A model generated the notes under the pieces. It saw only the letters and a program-made list of their open reading frames with translations, was not told where the DNA came from and ran no database searches. A stretch of 64,000 nt of DNA, from assembly GCA_946415705.1 (NCBI GenBank), contig CAMKTN010000011.1, positions 1 to 64,000 on the forward strand. The letters are read 5' to 3'. Position numbers and translations under genes: made by a program. The number at the start of each line of letters is the position of its first letter. The first letter of the stretch is position 1. Positions 56,519 through 64,000 of the stretch are shown here, one piece after another. The DNA is from an uncultured Prevotellaceae bacterium (GTDB lineage Bacteria; Bacteroidota; Bacteroidia; Bacteroidales; Bacteroidaceae).

Positions 56519-56944
56519 ATGTTACCCGTAATGTTTAAGAACAGTTGGTTCCCCACCGTATTCGATGATTTCTTCAACACCGATATCGTACCAGCAACCC
56601 ATCGCACAGCACCCGCTGTGAACGTCAAAGTCGATGACAACGCCTACACCATGGAGGTGGCAGCTCCAGGCCTGAAGAAGGAGTTCTGCCGCATCAGCAT
56701 CAACGACGAAGGCAACCTGAACATCGCCATCGAGAACAAGTTCGAGCACAAGGAGGAGGACAAGAAAGAGCACTATCTGCGTCGCGAGTTCTCCTACAGC
56801 AACTACCAGCAGGCATACTCGCTGCCTGAGGATGTCCAGAAAGATGGCATCACAGCCAAGGTTGAGGATGGTGTACTCACCATCGTTCTGCCGAAGGTCA
56901 AGAAAGAGGAAGTGAAGGTCTCCCGTCACATCGACATCGCATAA
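56519..56944 (+). CDS. Small heat-shock protein Hsp20/alpha-crystallin family
   Basis: This 141-residue chaperone binds unfolding proteins. A short N-terminal arm (FPTVFDDFFNTD) is followed by the alpha-crystallin domain, with YTMEVAAPGLKKEFCRISI, then a HYLRREFSY strand and a VEDGVLTIVLPK signature, and a short tail. Unusually for this group, a strong AGGAGG ribosome site lies about 10 bases before the ATG. The gene has its own upstream inverted repeat and ends at a strong terminator. Confidence 0.94.
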   Translation: MLPVMFKNSWFPTVFDDFFNTDIVPATHRTAPAVNVKVDDNAYTMEVAAPGLKKEFCRISINDEGNLNIAIENKFEHKEEDKKEHYLRREFSYSNYQQAYSLPEDVQKDGITAKVEDGVLTIVLPKVKKEEVKVSRHIDIA

Positions 56945-56965
56945 AGCATAGCTACATGTGAAAGA

Positions 56966-56995
56966 AAAGGGCTTCCCCCAGCGGGGAAGCCCTTT
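56966..56995. terminator. Bidirectional terminator between hsp20 and nrdG
   Basis: Perfect 13-base arms AAAGGGCTTCCCC and its complement around CAGC, with A and T runs at the ends. It serves both convergent genes. Confidence 0.9.
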
Positions 56996-56997
56996 AT

Positions 56998-57477
56998 TCA
57001 TGCAGTGGTGGCGTTGCGCCAGAAGCGGGAGGTGATGTCGCAGAAGGTGCCGTCATCAGCCTGCTTGTAGAGGCGCTGGTTGGTAGTGGGGCTGTTCAGT
57101 GGACCAAGATGGCGGATGTAGGGGCCGACCTTGATGTAGTCGAAGTCGGTCTTGCAGACCTTTGCGGGGATGCGCAAACGGCCGCTGTACCACGCCACAT
57201 GGTACTGGGGATGATTCTCATGGATATACTGTGCCAGCTGGTTGACAGCAATAGGGTCGCCGTCGCCGCCCATGAGGGCGATGCAGGTGATGTTACGACC
57301 GTAGCGCAGGACGAAATCGTCGATAGCCGAGGGGTCCAATGTGACACCCACATCTTCCCAGAGATAATGGCTGTGGCAGCCGGGGCAGCGGCAAGGGCAC
57401 CCGGAGATGTTGACGGCAAGCGTCACCTCATCGGGGATTTCCTGAAAAACAATACCGGTGTTGACGTACTTGAGCAT
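56998..57477 (-). CDS. nrdG: Anaerobic ribonucleotide reductase activating protein
   Basis: This 159-residue radical-SAM protein installs the glycyl radical on NrdD. The CxxxCxxC cluster motif is in SGCPCRCPGCHS, and the SAM-binding MGGDGD segment follows. The C-terminus (IKVGPYI, PTTNQRLYK) is typical of NrdG. It follows nrdD on the same strand, with an AATTGAAAATT repeat in the 46-base gap. Confidence 0.95.
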   Translation of the reverse strand: MLKYVNTGIVFQEIPDEVTLAVNISGCPCRCPGCHSHYLWEDVGVTLDPSAIDDFVLRYGRNITCIALMGGDGDPIAVNQLAQYIHENHPQYHVAWYSGRLRIPAKVCKTDFDYIKVGPYIRHLGPLNSPTTNQRLYKQADDGTFCDITSRFWRNATTA

Positions 57478-57523
57478 TTTAAACTAGACGGAAATTTTCA
57501 ATTGTCAATTGTCAATTTTCAAT
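57478..57523. repeat. TTCAATTGTCAATT repeat between nrdD and nrdG
   Basis: Degenerate tandem copies of TTTTCAATTGTCAATT fill the gap, the fifth junction in the window to carry this repeat. Confidence 0.7.
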
Positions 57524-59620
57524 TTATTTCGCGCCAGCGTAGTAGCGGCGTGCGGCTTCTTCCTGACGAGCCTGCGAGAAGTTGCTGATACGCTTGAGGT
57601 AACCGATGATGCGCGTCATGTAATCGACGTTCTTGGAGTGGCAATGGGGGCACTCCTTCAGGTAGCGTTTGTCGATATGTCCACAGTCGTTGCACACGGT
57701 GTTGGGAATGTTGAAGGTGAAGTAGTTGCAGCCCTCCTTGGCGGCGACCTTCAGGAGCTGCAGGTACTGCTGCTTCGAGAGATGCTCCTCCAGGTTCATG
57801 TGCAGCGCAGAGCCGCCAGTGAGGTGCTCAATGTAGGGGGCGCCGTGGAGCTTGAACTTGTCGATGATGGAGAGGGAGTCGTCCTCGACGACATAGAAGT
57901 AGCTGTTGTAGCAGTCGCGCGGCACGAAGTAGCCGTCCTCGCGGTCCCATTTGGCGTGCTTCACGCCTACGTTCTCGGCGGGAATCATCTCGCAGTTGAA
58001 CATCACGTCCTTCGTGCGGTACTTCTTGTTGTACTGCTCGATGAGACCGAGGATGCCCTGGACGAAGTGGAGGTAGTCGTCATTGGGCGTGATCTTCAGC
58101 CCCATAAACTCGGCAGCTTCCACGAGTCCGTTGATGCCGATGGTCAGGTACTGACGGCCGATGTTGATATAGCCGGCATCGAAGAGCGGCAGCATACCGT
58201 GGGCCTGCAGCTCCTTGAGGTTCTCGTTGTAGGCCAGCTGCACCTTGTGGCAGAGGTCGATGACGTGGCTCAGGTACTCCTTGTAGTCCAGCTTGTTGTT
58301 GACGGCATACTGAATGCAGCGGTTGAGGTTGATGGTCAGCACGCTCTTGGAACCTGTCGATACACCGCCGGCACCCAGGGTGTAGCTGAAGCCGTTGTCC
58401 GTGATCTCGTTGCGCAGGCGGCAGCAGCTCGACAAAGAGTCGGCGTTGTCGCTCATATAGGTGAAGAACGAATGGCCCTCGGCATACATCTCGGCCGTGA
58501 ACTCGCCCCACTCCTGATCCTTACACTCGCCGTTCTCATCCACGAGCAGCGCCATCGTCTCCACGGGGAAGGTCAGCAGGGTCTTCGTGCGTTCCTTGTT
58601 GAACCATTTCATGAAGCGCTTCTGCAGCCAGCTGAGACCATCCCAGTCGGGCTGTGAGCCGTCGGGGAAGTAGAACTCGCCGAAGATACTCTGGAAGTAG
58701 TAGCGGTCGTAGTAGGCCACGTTCCAGAACACCGCCTGGTAGTTGCGGGCACCCGTGGGCTGGTTCAGGGAATAGACAATCTGCTCGAAGTAGTCGGTGA
58801 TGATCTTGTCGATAGTACGCTTCTTCAGCGAGAGGTCAGCCTGCTCGTCGGCACGCTGCCAGTAGTCCTTGCCGTACTCCTTACCGATGAAGTAGTTCAT
58901 ATACATCAGGAACTCGGGCGTAGCGCACGCACCGGCCAGCATGGAGCTGACCATGAAGACCATGTTGATGAAGCCGCCGGCAAACGACTTCAGGTTCGTG
59001 GGAGCCGTGGAGTTGCCGCCGATGTCCAGCGTGCCGCCGATGAGCCACGGGTACATGGTGATGGAGGCGCAGTAGTTGGCCAGCGAGGTCTCGTCGTTCT
59101 TATATATAAAGTGGTGTGTCAGCATGTCGATATACTCATCTGCCAGCTCCTTGCCGTACATTTTCTTGATGCGCTCGGTGAGCAGACGACGGTTCAAGCG
59201 GATGAAGTTCGACTTAGGCAGCTCGCCAATCAATGTTGCAATATTTTTATGTTCCACGTTGGCATTGGCATCAAACTTTGATGCAGTCGCCGCGTTAGCC
59301 GATTCCATGTAATCAGAAAGAAATTGCAACTTTGCCAGCGTCTCGCGGTCCTCGCTATGCTCCTGACGATAGAGGATGAACGACTTGGCCACCTTGTAGT
59401 GTCCTTCCTGCATCAGGGCCTCTTCCACCTGATTCTGAATATCCTCCACGGTGATGTCATCGTGGATATTCAATCTGCTGATAATCTTTGAGATGGAAGA
59501 CAAATCCGAGGGTTCGCCAACGCTCTCGAAAGCCTTCACGATGGCATTCATAATCTTGTCCAACGAGAAGCTGTCCTTAGAGCCGTCGCGCTTGGTGATG
59601 GTAAAGTTTTTAATTTCCAT
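57524..59620 (-). CDS. nrdD: Anaerobic ribonucleoside-triphosphate reductase
   Basis: This 698-residue glycyl-radical enzyme makes deoxyribonucleotides in the absence of oxygen. It has an N-terminal ATP-cone (FTITKRDGSKDSFSLDKIMNAI), a long catalytic domain, a zinc site (CNDCGHIDKRYLKECPHCHS), and the glycyl-radical segment RIIGYLKR with Gly673. The start at 59620 (MEIKNFTITKRDGS) is chosen because the frame upstream to 59836 covers the promoter and has no family residues. It is transcribed with nrdG. A pair of direct repeats in the leader may be regulatory. Confidence 0.96.
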   Translation of the reverse strand: MEIKNFTITKRDGSKDSFSLDKIMNAIVKAFESVGEPSDLSSISKIISRLNIHDDITVEDIQNQVEEALMQEGHYKVAKSFILYRQEHSEDRETLAKLQFLSDYMESANAATASKFDANANVEHKNIATLIGELPKSNFIRLNRRLLTERIKKMYGKELADEYIDMLTHHFIYKNDETSLANYCASITMYPWLIGGTLDIGGNSTAPTNLKSFAGGFINMVFMVSSMLAGACATPEFLMYMNYFIGKEYGKDYWQRADEQADLSLKKRTIDKIITDYFEQIVYSLNQPTGARNYQAVFWNVAYYDRYYFQSIFGEFYFPDGSQPDWDGLSWLQKRFMKWFNKERTKTLLTFPVETMALLVDENGECKDQEWGEFTAEMYAEGHSFFTYMSDNADSLSSCCRLRNEITDNGFSYTLGAGGVSTGSKSVLTINLNRCIQYAVNNKLDYKEYLSHVIDLCHKVQLAYNENLKELQAHGMLPLFDAGYINIGRQYLTIGINGLVEAAEFMGLKITPNDDYLHFVQGILGLIEQYNKKYRTKDVMFNCEMIPAENVGVKHAKWDREDGYFVPRDCYNSYFYVVEDDSLSIIDKFKLHGAPYIEHLTGGSALHMNLEEHLSKQQYLQLLKVAAKEGCNYFTFNIPNTVCNDCGHIDKRYLKECPHCHSKNVDYMTRIIGYLKRISNFSQARQEEAARRYYAGAK

Positions 59621-59663
59621 TGTGCTGTATATTATCTTTTTAGTTGTACGTCGGTAAGTGACG

Positions 59664-59747
59664 AAAGTTGTCCGTTTTAGAAAACTTTTTGAAGAGGTCT
59701 CGCAAAAAAGTTGTCCATTTTGGAAAACCGATTCGGGTGCAAAGGTA
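59664..59747 (-). promoter_or_regulatory. Promoter and direct repeats upstream of nrdD
   Basis: The -7 element TACCTTTG is at 59740-59747 (minus strand). In the leader, two 22-base direct repeats (59664-59685 and 59707-59728, two differences) share the core AAAGTTGTCC...TTTT. They start 43 bases apart, about four helical turns. They do not resemble NrdR boxes. Confidence 0.55.
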
Positions 59748-59965
59748 CACATTTTTTCCTTTTTCCCATAACTTTCCGCTACTTTTTTTGCAAGAAGAAG
59801 CAAAAGTTTTGACCAGCTGCGCACGGCGGCTTCCACCCATTAGATGATGCCCATATCGGGCAAAGCATGCCAAGAGGCCGAGCTTCACAGCCCGGCCTCT
59901 TGCGAAAATGAGTTTTTACTACTTTATAAACCTATGATATAGAGCCAAACTCTGTTGGTTCAAAC
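59748..59965. other. Intergenic region upstream of nrdD
   Basis: Holds a T-rich stretch and a hairpin, AAGAGGCCG (59872-59880) with CGGCCTCTT (59893-59901), the likely terminator for the small peptide gene. No gene is seen. Confidence 0.5.
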
Positions 59966-60160
59966 TTAAGGTTTAACACCAGCATCCGCAGCGGGCGCGC
60001 TCCAGATGTCGGACCAGTCGCCTTGCTGCTTTGTAAGGTCTGTTCCGTCACCTCTGGTATTGTCGTGGTTGCCACTACCGACGAAAATTCTCTCGCAGAG
60101 TGTGTCGTCGCATCCGAGAGAATGAACTTCTGATGCAGGAATGATATATGTCTTTTTCAT
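59966..60160 (-). CDS. Small MKKxYIIP-type peptide
   Basis: This is a 64-residue peptide starting at the ATG at 60160. The opening MKKTYIIPASEVHSL recalls the many short Bacteroidales proteins that begin MKKxYxxPxxE and end in a Trp/Asp-rich tail. Here the tail includes KQQGDWSDIWSAP. It has two Cys, several Gly-Asp pairs and no signal peptide. Such peptides often sit near secretion or peptide-handling genes, but their function is not established. It lies between the end of the large secreted-protein gene (110 bases away) and a hairpin. Confidence 0.55.
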   Translation of the reverse strand: MKKTYIIPASEVHSLGCDDTLCERIFVGSGNHDNTRGDGTDLTKQQGDWSDIWSAPAADAGVKP

Positions 60161-60270
60161 AATCTTATGATTTTAGAATTTATGATTAATTCGTGAATGA
60201 ATTTATGGATATTCGTGTTAAAGATCTTTTACATCAATTAGCCATGAATTACACATTAATTATTCATGAA

Positions 60271-63200
60271 TTACTTTATGAGGACTTTCTTGCCGTTCAC
60301 AACATTCACACCGCGCTGCAGCTTGCTGATGCGCTGACCTGCGAGGTTGTAGATGGGAGCATTTTCAAGGGTCTGCTTGCCATTGTCGATAGAACCGATG
60401 CCAGTGGGCAGGTCGTCGAAGTTGAAGATGAAGCCCTTGACCCCAGCAACAGTGAGTACGTTGCTGGGCAGGTAAGCCTTGAAGCCTACAAGCGTGCCTG
60501 CAGCCTTCGGGAACAGACCTACTTCCTTGCTTCCTACGACATCCTGACGCTGGAGCGTGTAAATCGCACTAGCTGCAAAGTCTGTTGCATACACCACACC
60601 ATCAAGCAGGTTGCCGTCGATAGATGTTCCCAGTTCAGAAATTTTGAAATCATATGTGCCTTCGTCGGCTTTCAGGATAACGCCGGTCTCAGCAGGAATC
60701 TCGTCAGTAATCTTTGTCAGCTCAGCATATCCATCGGAGAGGTCTTCTGTTGACTGGATATAGTAGACATAAACACCCCCGGGAATAGCTACTGCCACAG
60801 GAGCACAGAAAGTAGCCCAACCTAATTCACCGATGGTGACAGGAAGGGTGGTAACCTCCTCAAGATACCAATCGCGATAACGGATAGCGGTAGCACTACT
60901 CATTGTCACATTACCACCACGGTCTGCACTATCGGAATTATCACCGTTGTCATAGAAGTTAGCGTTATTTGCATCAGCGGCCAGTGCTGATCTAATACCA
61001 TAGCCACCATTCGTTAAGCCATCCTGGAACGTTACGATGGAAGCAGCTTCACCTGTCGTCCATGCCCATGTACTACTTGTCATTCCATTACACATACCAG
61101 AACCGAAGTTCGTGAGTATTGTGCCATCGAAGTAGAAGATGGTAGAGGCATCCACTGCTGTAGTCATATTGAACTTATTATTGGAAGCCATACCTGCAGC
61201 CAGATACTTGCCACTGGTGTTACCCTTGATGCGATAGAAACCGGCAGCAGGTACATTCAAAGCATAGCCATTGGCAAGAATTTTCCGAGCGATAGTGAGA
61301 TTGTCTTTACTATAGCCGACTGATTCAAGAGCTTCAATGAAGTCCATCTCACTACCTGCTTCTTCAGCATAAGCCCCGATAAAGTTATAGTAGTTAGGCT
61401 TTCCACTATTTTCGGCCAGGCCCCAGTTGATAGCCTTCAAATCTGCAATCGCAGCGGCAAATGCCGTAGGACCATTGAAGAACTCGTCAAGAGCTGCCAA
61501 AACATTAGTGGCATCAAAGTCACCAACTTGTTCAATAACATACTGGTTTCCATCGTCCCATTTGCTTGCTCCTCCGCCCCAGGTATTAATAGCTATACCA
61601 TAGGGATAATAAATAGAATTTGAGCAATTAAGATATTTACTTGCGCTGTTATCGAACTTGATAGCATACACTGCACTTGATACTTCTTCAAATGCAATTT
61701 GGTCAGTCGTGCCAGTAACAATATCAGCAAGAGGAGCAATCGTTTCTGCCTGATAGGTTACAAACTTTTCATCGCTCACGCTATAGAGGTAATATTTGCT
61801 TTCGAAATTGATAATAGCAAACTCTTTGGCGGAAATACCAAGATCCGTCTTCACAGGCGAAGCAAGGAAAGAGCCACTTTCTTCCTCGTCATAATAGGTT
61901 GATAGGCCGCCACGAGCACATACAAGACGATATGTCTTACTGTTGCTCAACTCTGCGGGCTGTACGATACCATCCTTCAGTGTAGCTGTCACTTCGATGG
62001 TGCAATCATCGTTGCCGATGGTGCCAGTATAGGTAATATTATAAGCAAGCGTACTATAACCTGCGATCAATGAAGCCGGAATGTCCACCTCGCTATTGGC
62101 TGGAGCAATAGCATTCACCGTGTTCACCTTTCCTCCACCAACATAGAGATCGTAGGTTACCGTAACTTCTGTAGGAACTTCTTCAACTACCCAGTTAGAG
62201 CCGGCATCATTTTTACCAGCCCCACTATTCCAAAAGCCAAGGTTACCCCCACTGCCTGCATCATTGACATACCAATTGGCACCTCCTTCGATATTACGAA
62301 GGGTAAAGCCACCATTGCTATTCGACGTAACTGCCCACAGAGCGCTGTTATCTGTTGTTGGATCGGAAATCGTCTTGAAAACAATCTGCGTTTCCTTGGC
62401 CATATACTTTCCATCACCCTGATTCTTATTCATCACATAGATGTTGGTATAGGGATTTCCGAAGAATGCCCACTTATAGGCATCGGTGCGTTCGTTGGTA
62501 CTATTGGTTGCATAGCGACCACTGCCATCTTTGTGGCTGTCATCCGCACGTAGACACTTACCACGGAGTGTCGCATAATACCATGTTGCATCTTCGAAAC
62601 TTGTGCTGGTCGTAAATGGGAGATTATACGTCACTGTTACGGGTACCGTGTTCTCTCCAGATGCCAAGGTCGTCGGGGTTACTGCATAGTTACAATAGTC
62701 GAGTTGGTAGCTTGAAGGCATCGTGCTAATTGTTTCACCTGCTGTGCCTGAAATAGGATCAGAAGTAAAGACAACGCCACTTGCATCGCTGATTTCATAA
62801 ACATAGGTTGTGCTGGGAACTTCAAGCTCAGCGGGATACAAATACCATACATTGTTACCGCTGGTGCCACTTATAGTTCCACTTCCCCAGAACGATACGG
62901 TGTAAGTTGGGCCATTGTTATCTACCCTGCTGCCTGTATTACTATTCAGGTTCCAACCAAAATAACTACCATCACCGCCATTTGTGTTATAAAAAGCATA
63001 TTTACCCGCCGCTTGCTTAACAGGAGATGTCGTGAGAGAAGAGGTAATAAAATTACCATCTGCGAATTGGATATTGTATAACCCATCGCCTGCATCAAAT
63101 AAACGAATAAGGTATTGGGTGCTGGAAGTAGCCAAAGTACCATTGATAGTAGAAGGGGTTATGCTTGTTGCTGTACGTCTTAGTTGGTTTCCCGTTCCAG

Positions 63201-63825
63201 CATCGTACATTGGTGATTCTCCATCACGAATCTGTGTTAGAATGTACCAATGGGCGTTGTCTGAAGCATCGGCAGCAGCCGTAAATGAAGCAACCTTTTC
63301 GCCTACCTTAACGTACGCCTCATCACTAATGGTAGTCGGAACTGTCACAATATCCTCAAGCGTAATCGTGAAAGAACTGATAGCTATTCCTTTGTTGGGG
63401 GTGCTCTGAGTGAAAGATGTGCTTCCTGTGGAAAGGCCAGTGACGGTCAATGTCGTAGTTCCTGCTGTGGCAAATGTCGTTGCGCTACCACCAGCAGCCG
63501 GCGTCAAGGTCTGATCTGCTGTTTGAGCTGTACCGCTGATTGTATAACCTGTAATCAAATAACCATTCTGTGCTGTCAAGGTATAAGTACAGCCTGAGGC
63601 ACCAGAATAGATGTAACCAGTCGAAACAGCAATGTTATTGGCACCTACTGTCAATGTCACAAACGGATTTTCTGCAGTAGATTTCCACGCGCTGGCCCAT
63701 GTACCAGCAGGGTTAGTTGCTGTGTAAGAACCAGTTGCTGCGCTATAGGTTACTGTATACTCTGCAGCCCACGCCCCACTGACTCCGGTCAGGAGAGCAA
63801 TCAATAATAATAGAAATTTTCTCAT
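60271..63825 (-). CDS. Large secreted beta-rich protein with type IX-like tail
   Basis: This 1184-residue protein has a signal peptide ending near residue 20 (GAWAAE). A first domain resembles chitobiase/Ig-like beta modules (TLTAQNGYLITGYTI). Several following segments with YLIRLFDAGDGLYNIQFADGNF or GFYRIKGNTSGKYLAAGM look like ricin-type trefoil or related binding modules. One repeats the S-K-T-Y-R-L-V pattern. The last 30 residues (IYNLAGQRISKLQRGVNVVNG followed by KKVLIK) form a type IX-like tail. No enzyme domain is visible, so a surface adhesin or binding protein is likely. It is transcribed alone from a very good promoter. Confidence 0.82.
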   Translation of the reverse strand: MRKFLLLLIALLTGVSGAWAAEYTVTYSAATGSYTATNPAGTWASAWKSTAENPFVTLTVGANNIAVSTGYIYSGASGCTYTLTAQNGYLITGYTISGTAQTADQTLTPAAGGSATTFATAGTTTLTVTGLSTGSTSFTQSTPNKGIAISSFTITLEDIVTVPTTISDEAYVKVGEKVASFTAAADASDNAHWYILTQIRDGESPMYDAGTGNQLRRTATSITPSTINGTLATSSTQYLIRLFDAGDGLYNIQFADGNFITSSLTTSPVKQAAGKYAFYNTNGGDGSYFGWNLNSNTGSRVDNNGPTYTVSFWGSGTISGTSGNNVWYLYPAELEVPSTTYVYEISDASGVVFTSDPISGTAGETISTMPSSYQLDYCNYAVTPTTLASGENTVPVTVTYNLPFTTSTSFEDATWYYATLRGKCLRADDSHKDGSGRYATNSTNERTDAYKWAFFGNPYTNIYVMNKNQGDGKYMAKETQIVFKTISDPTTDNSALWAVTSNSNGGFTLRNIEGGANWYVNDAGSGGNLGFWNSGAGKNDAGSNWVVEEVPTEVTVTYDLYVGGGKVNTVNAIAPANSEVDIPASLIAGYSTLAYNITYTGTIGNDDCTIEVTATLKDGIVQPAELSNSKTYRLVCARGGLSTYYDEEESGSFLASPVKTDLGISAKEFAIINFESKYYLYSVSDEKFVTYQAETIAPLADIVTGTTDQIAFEEVSSAVYAIKFDNSASKYLNCSNSIYYPYGIAINTWGGGASKWDDGNQYVIEQVGDFDATNVLAALDEFFNGPTAFAAAIADLKAINWGLAENSGKPNYYNFIGAYAEEAGSEMDFIEALESVGYSKDNLTIARKILANGYALNVPAAGFYRIKGNTSGKYLAAGMASNNKFNMTTAVDASTIFYFDGTILTNFGSGMCNGMTSSTWAWTTGEAASIVTFQDGLTNGGYGIRSALAADANNANFYDNGDNSDSADRGGNVTMSSATAIRYRDWYLEEVTTLPVTIGELGWATFCAPVAVAIPGGVYVYYIQSTEDLSDGYAELTKITDEIPAETGVILKADEGTYDFKISELGTSIDGNLLDGVVYATDFAASAIYTLQRQDVVGSKEVGLFPKAAGTLVGFKAYLPSNVLTVAGVKGFIFNFDDLPTGIGSIDNGKQTLENAPIYNLAGQRISKLQRGVNVVNGKKVLIK

Positions 63826-63900
63826 AGTTGTTATTTTAAGTTAGTTGTTAGTATTGTTTCTTGTTTGATTGGCGACAACACATTCTTTCGAATTTCGGGG

Positions 63901-63931
63901 CAAATGTACTTTTTCTATCTTGAACTGCAAA
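63901..63931 (-). promoter_or_regulatory. Consensus Bacteroidales promoter of the large secreted protein
   Basis: On the minus strand TTTG (63928-63931) is followed by exactly 19 bases and then TACATTTG (63901-63908). This is the best consensus match in the window. Confidence 0.85.
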
Positions 63932-64000
63932 GAAATGTTTAAGGGAAACGATATTTTCTTGCACTTTTTTTCGCCTTTAAGTGTGCAATTACACCCTTTA

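Overview
The window looks like a chromosomal segment of a Bacteroidales bacterium, most likely Prevotellaceae. It carries SusC/SusD pairs with DUF4302 and Mx1-type partners, ECF sigma control, the Bacteroidales promoter type (TTTG about 19 bases before TAnnTTTG), type-A style C-terminal tails on secreted proteins, and the LysE-DUF4924-rfbD-prfC gene order. The genus cannot be fixed by eye. Most genes look GC-rich. The stretch from about 31.5 to 38.4 kb looks clearly AT-richer, as expected of acquired DNA.

Layout. 1-5.1 kb: a repeat-filled intergenic region, a BACON-like lipoprotein, an AAA ATPase and a two-gene envelope operon. 5.1-12.7 kb: purL, two half-size ChrA transporters, comEC (its 3' end overlaps chrA2 in antisense) and rpe. 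12.9-25.0 kb: an ECF sigma factor followed on the same strand by SusC, SusD, an Mx1-type zinc metallopeptidase, a DUF4302 lipoprotein, a secreted protein and a C10 cysteine protease. This reads as a nutrient-capture locus directed at protein or glycoprotein. 25.2-28.0 kb: fmt and a ClC channel. 28.2-31.5 kb: a VirE_N/VapE-type primase-helicase and a small Cys-motif protein inside long imperfect inverted repeats, with tandem repeats and three evenly spaced palindromes. 31.5-38.2 kb: a defence-type island with a YbjN-like protein, a winged-helix/nucleotidyltransferase pair, a structured non-coding RNA, a four-gene restriction-modification operon and a DUF3037 protein. 38.5-44.6 kb: a GH3 glycosidase, Sua5 and a GH2 enzyme. 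44.6-52.9 kb: a large PL11 rhamnogalacturonan lyase with autotransporter-type repeats, prfC, rfbD, DUF4924 and a LysE exporter. 53.0-57.0 kb: a ROK kinase, pepT, a Gfo/Idh/MocA oxidoreductase and hsp20. 57.0-64.0 kb: nrdG, nrdD, a 64-residue peptide and a 1184-residue secreted protein.

The most unusual content is of three kinds. (1) The restriction-modification operon encodes an m6A and an m5C methyltransferase, a LAGLIDADG-fold protein that lacks the acidic residue in both motifs, and a PD-(D/E)XK nuclease that overlaps it. The LAGLIDADG protein may therefore be a DNA-recognition subunit. (2) The primase-helicase unit is bounded by inverted repeats and looks like a small self-contained element. 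(3) Short palindromes and low-complexity repeats have spread through the region. Several lie in frame inside conserved genes (three in purL, others in fmt, clc and the GH2 gene) or provide the gene's terminal codons and stop (purL, rpe, rfbD).

All calls come from reading the sequence and recalling family features. No database search was run.
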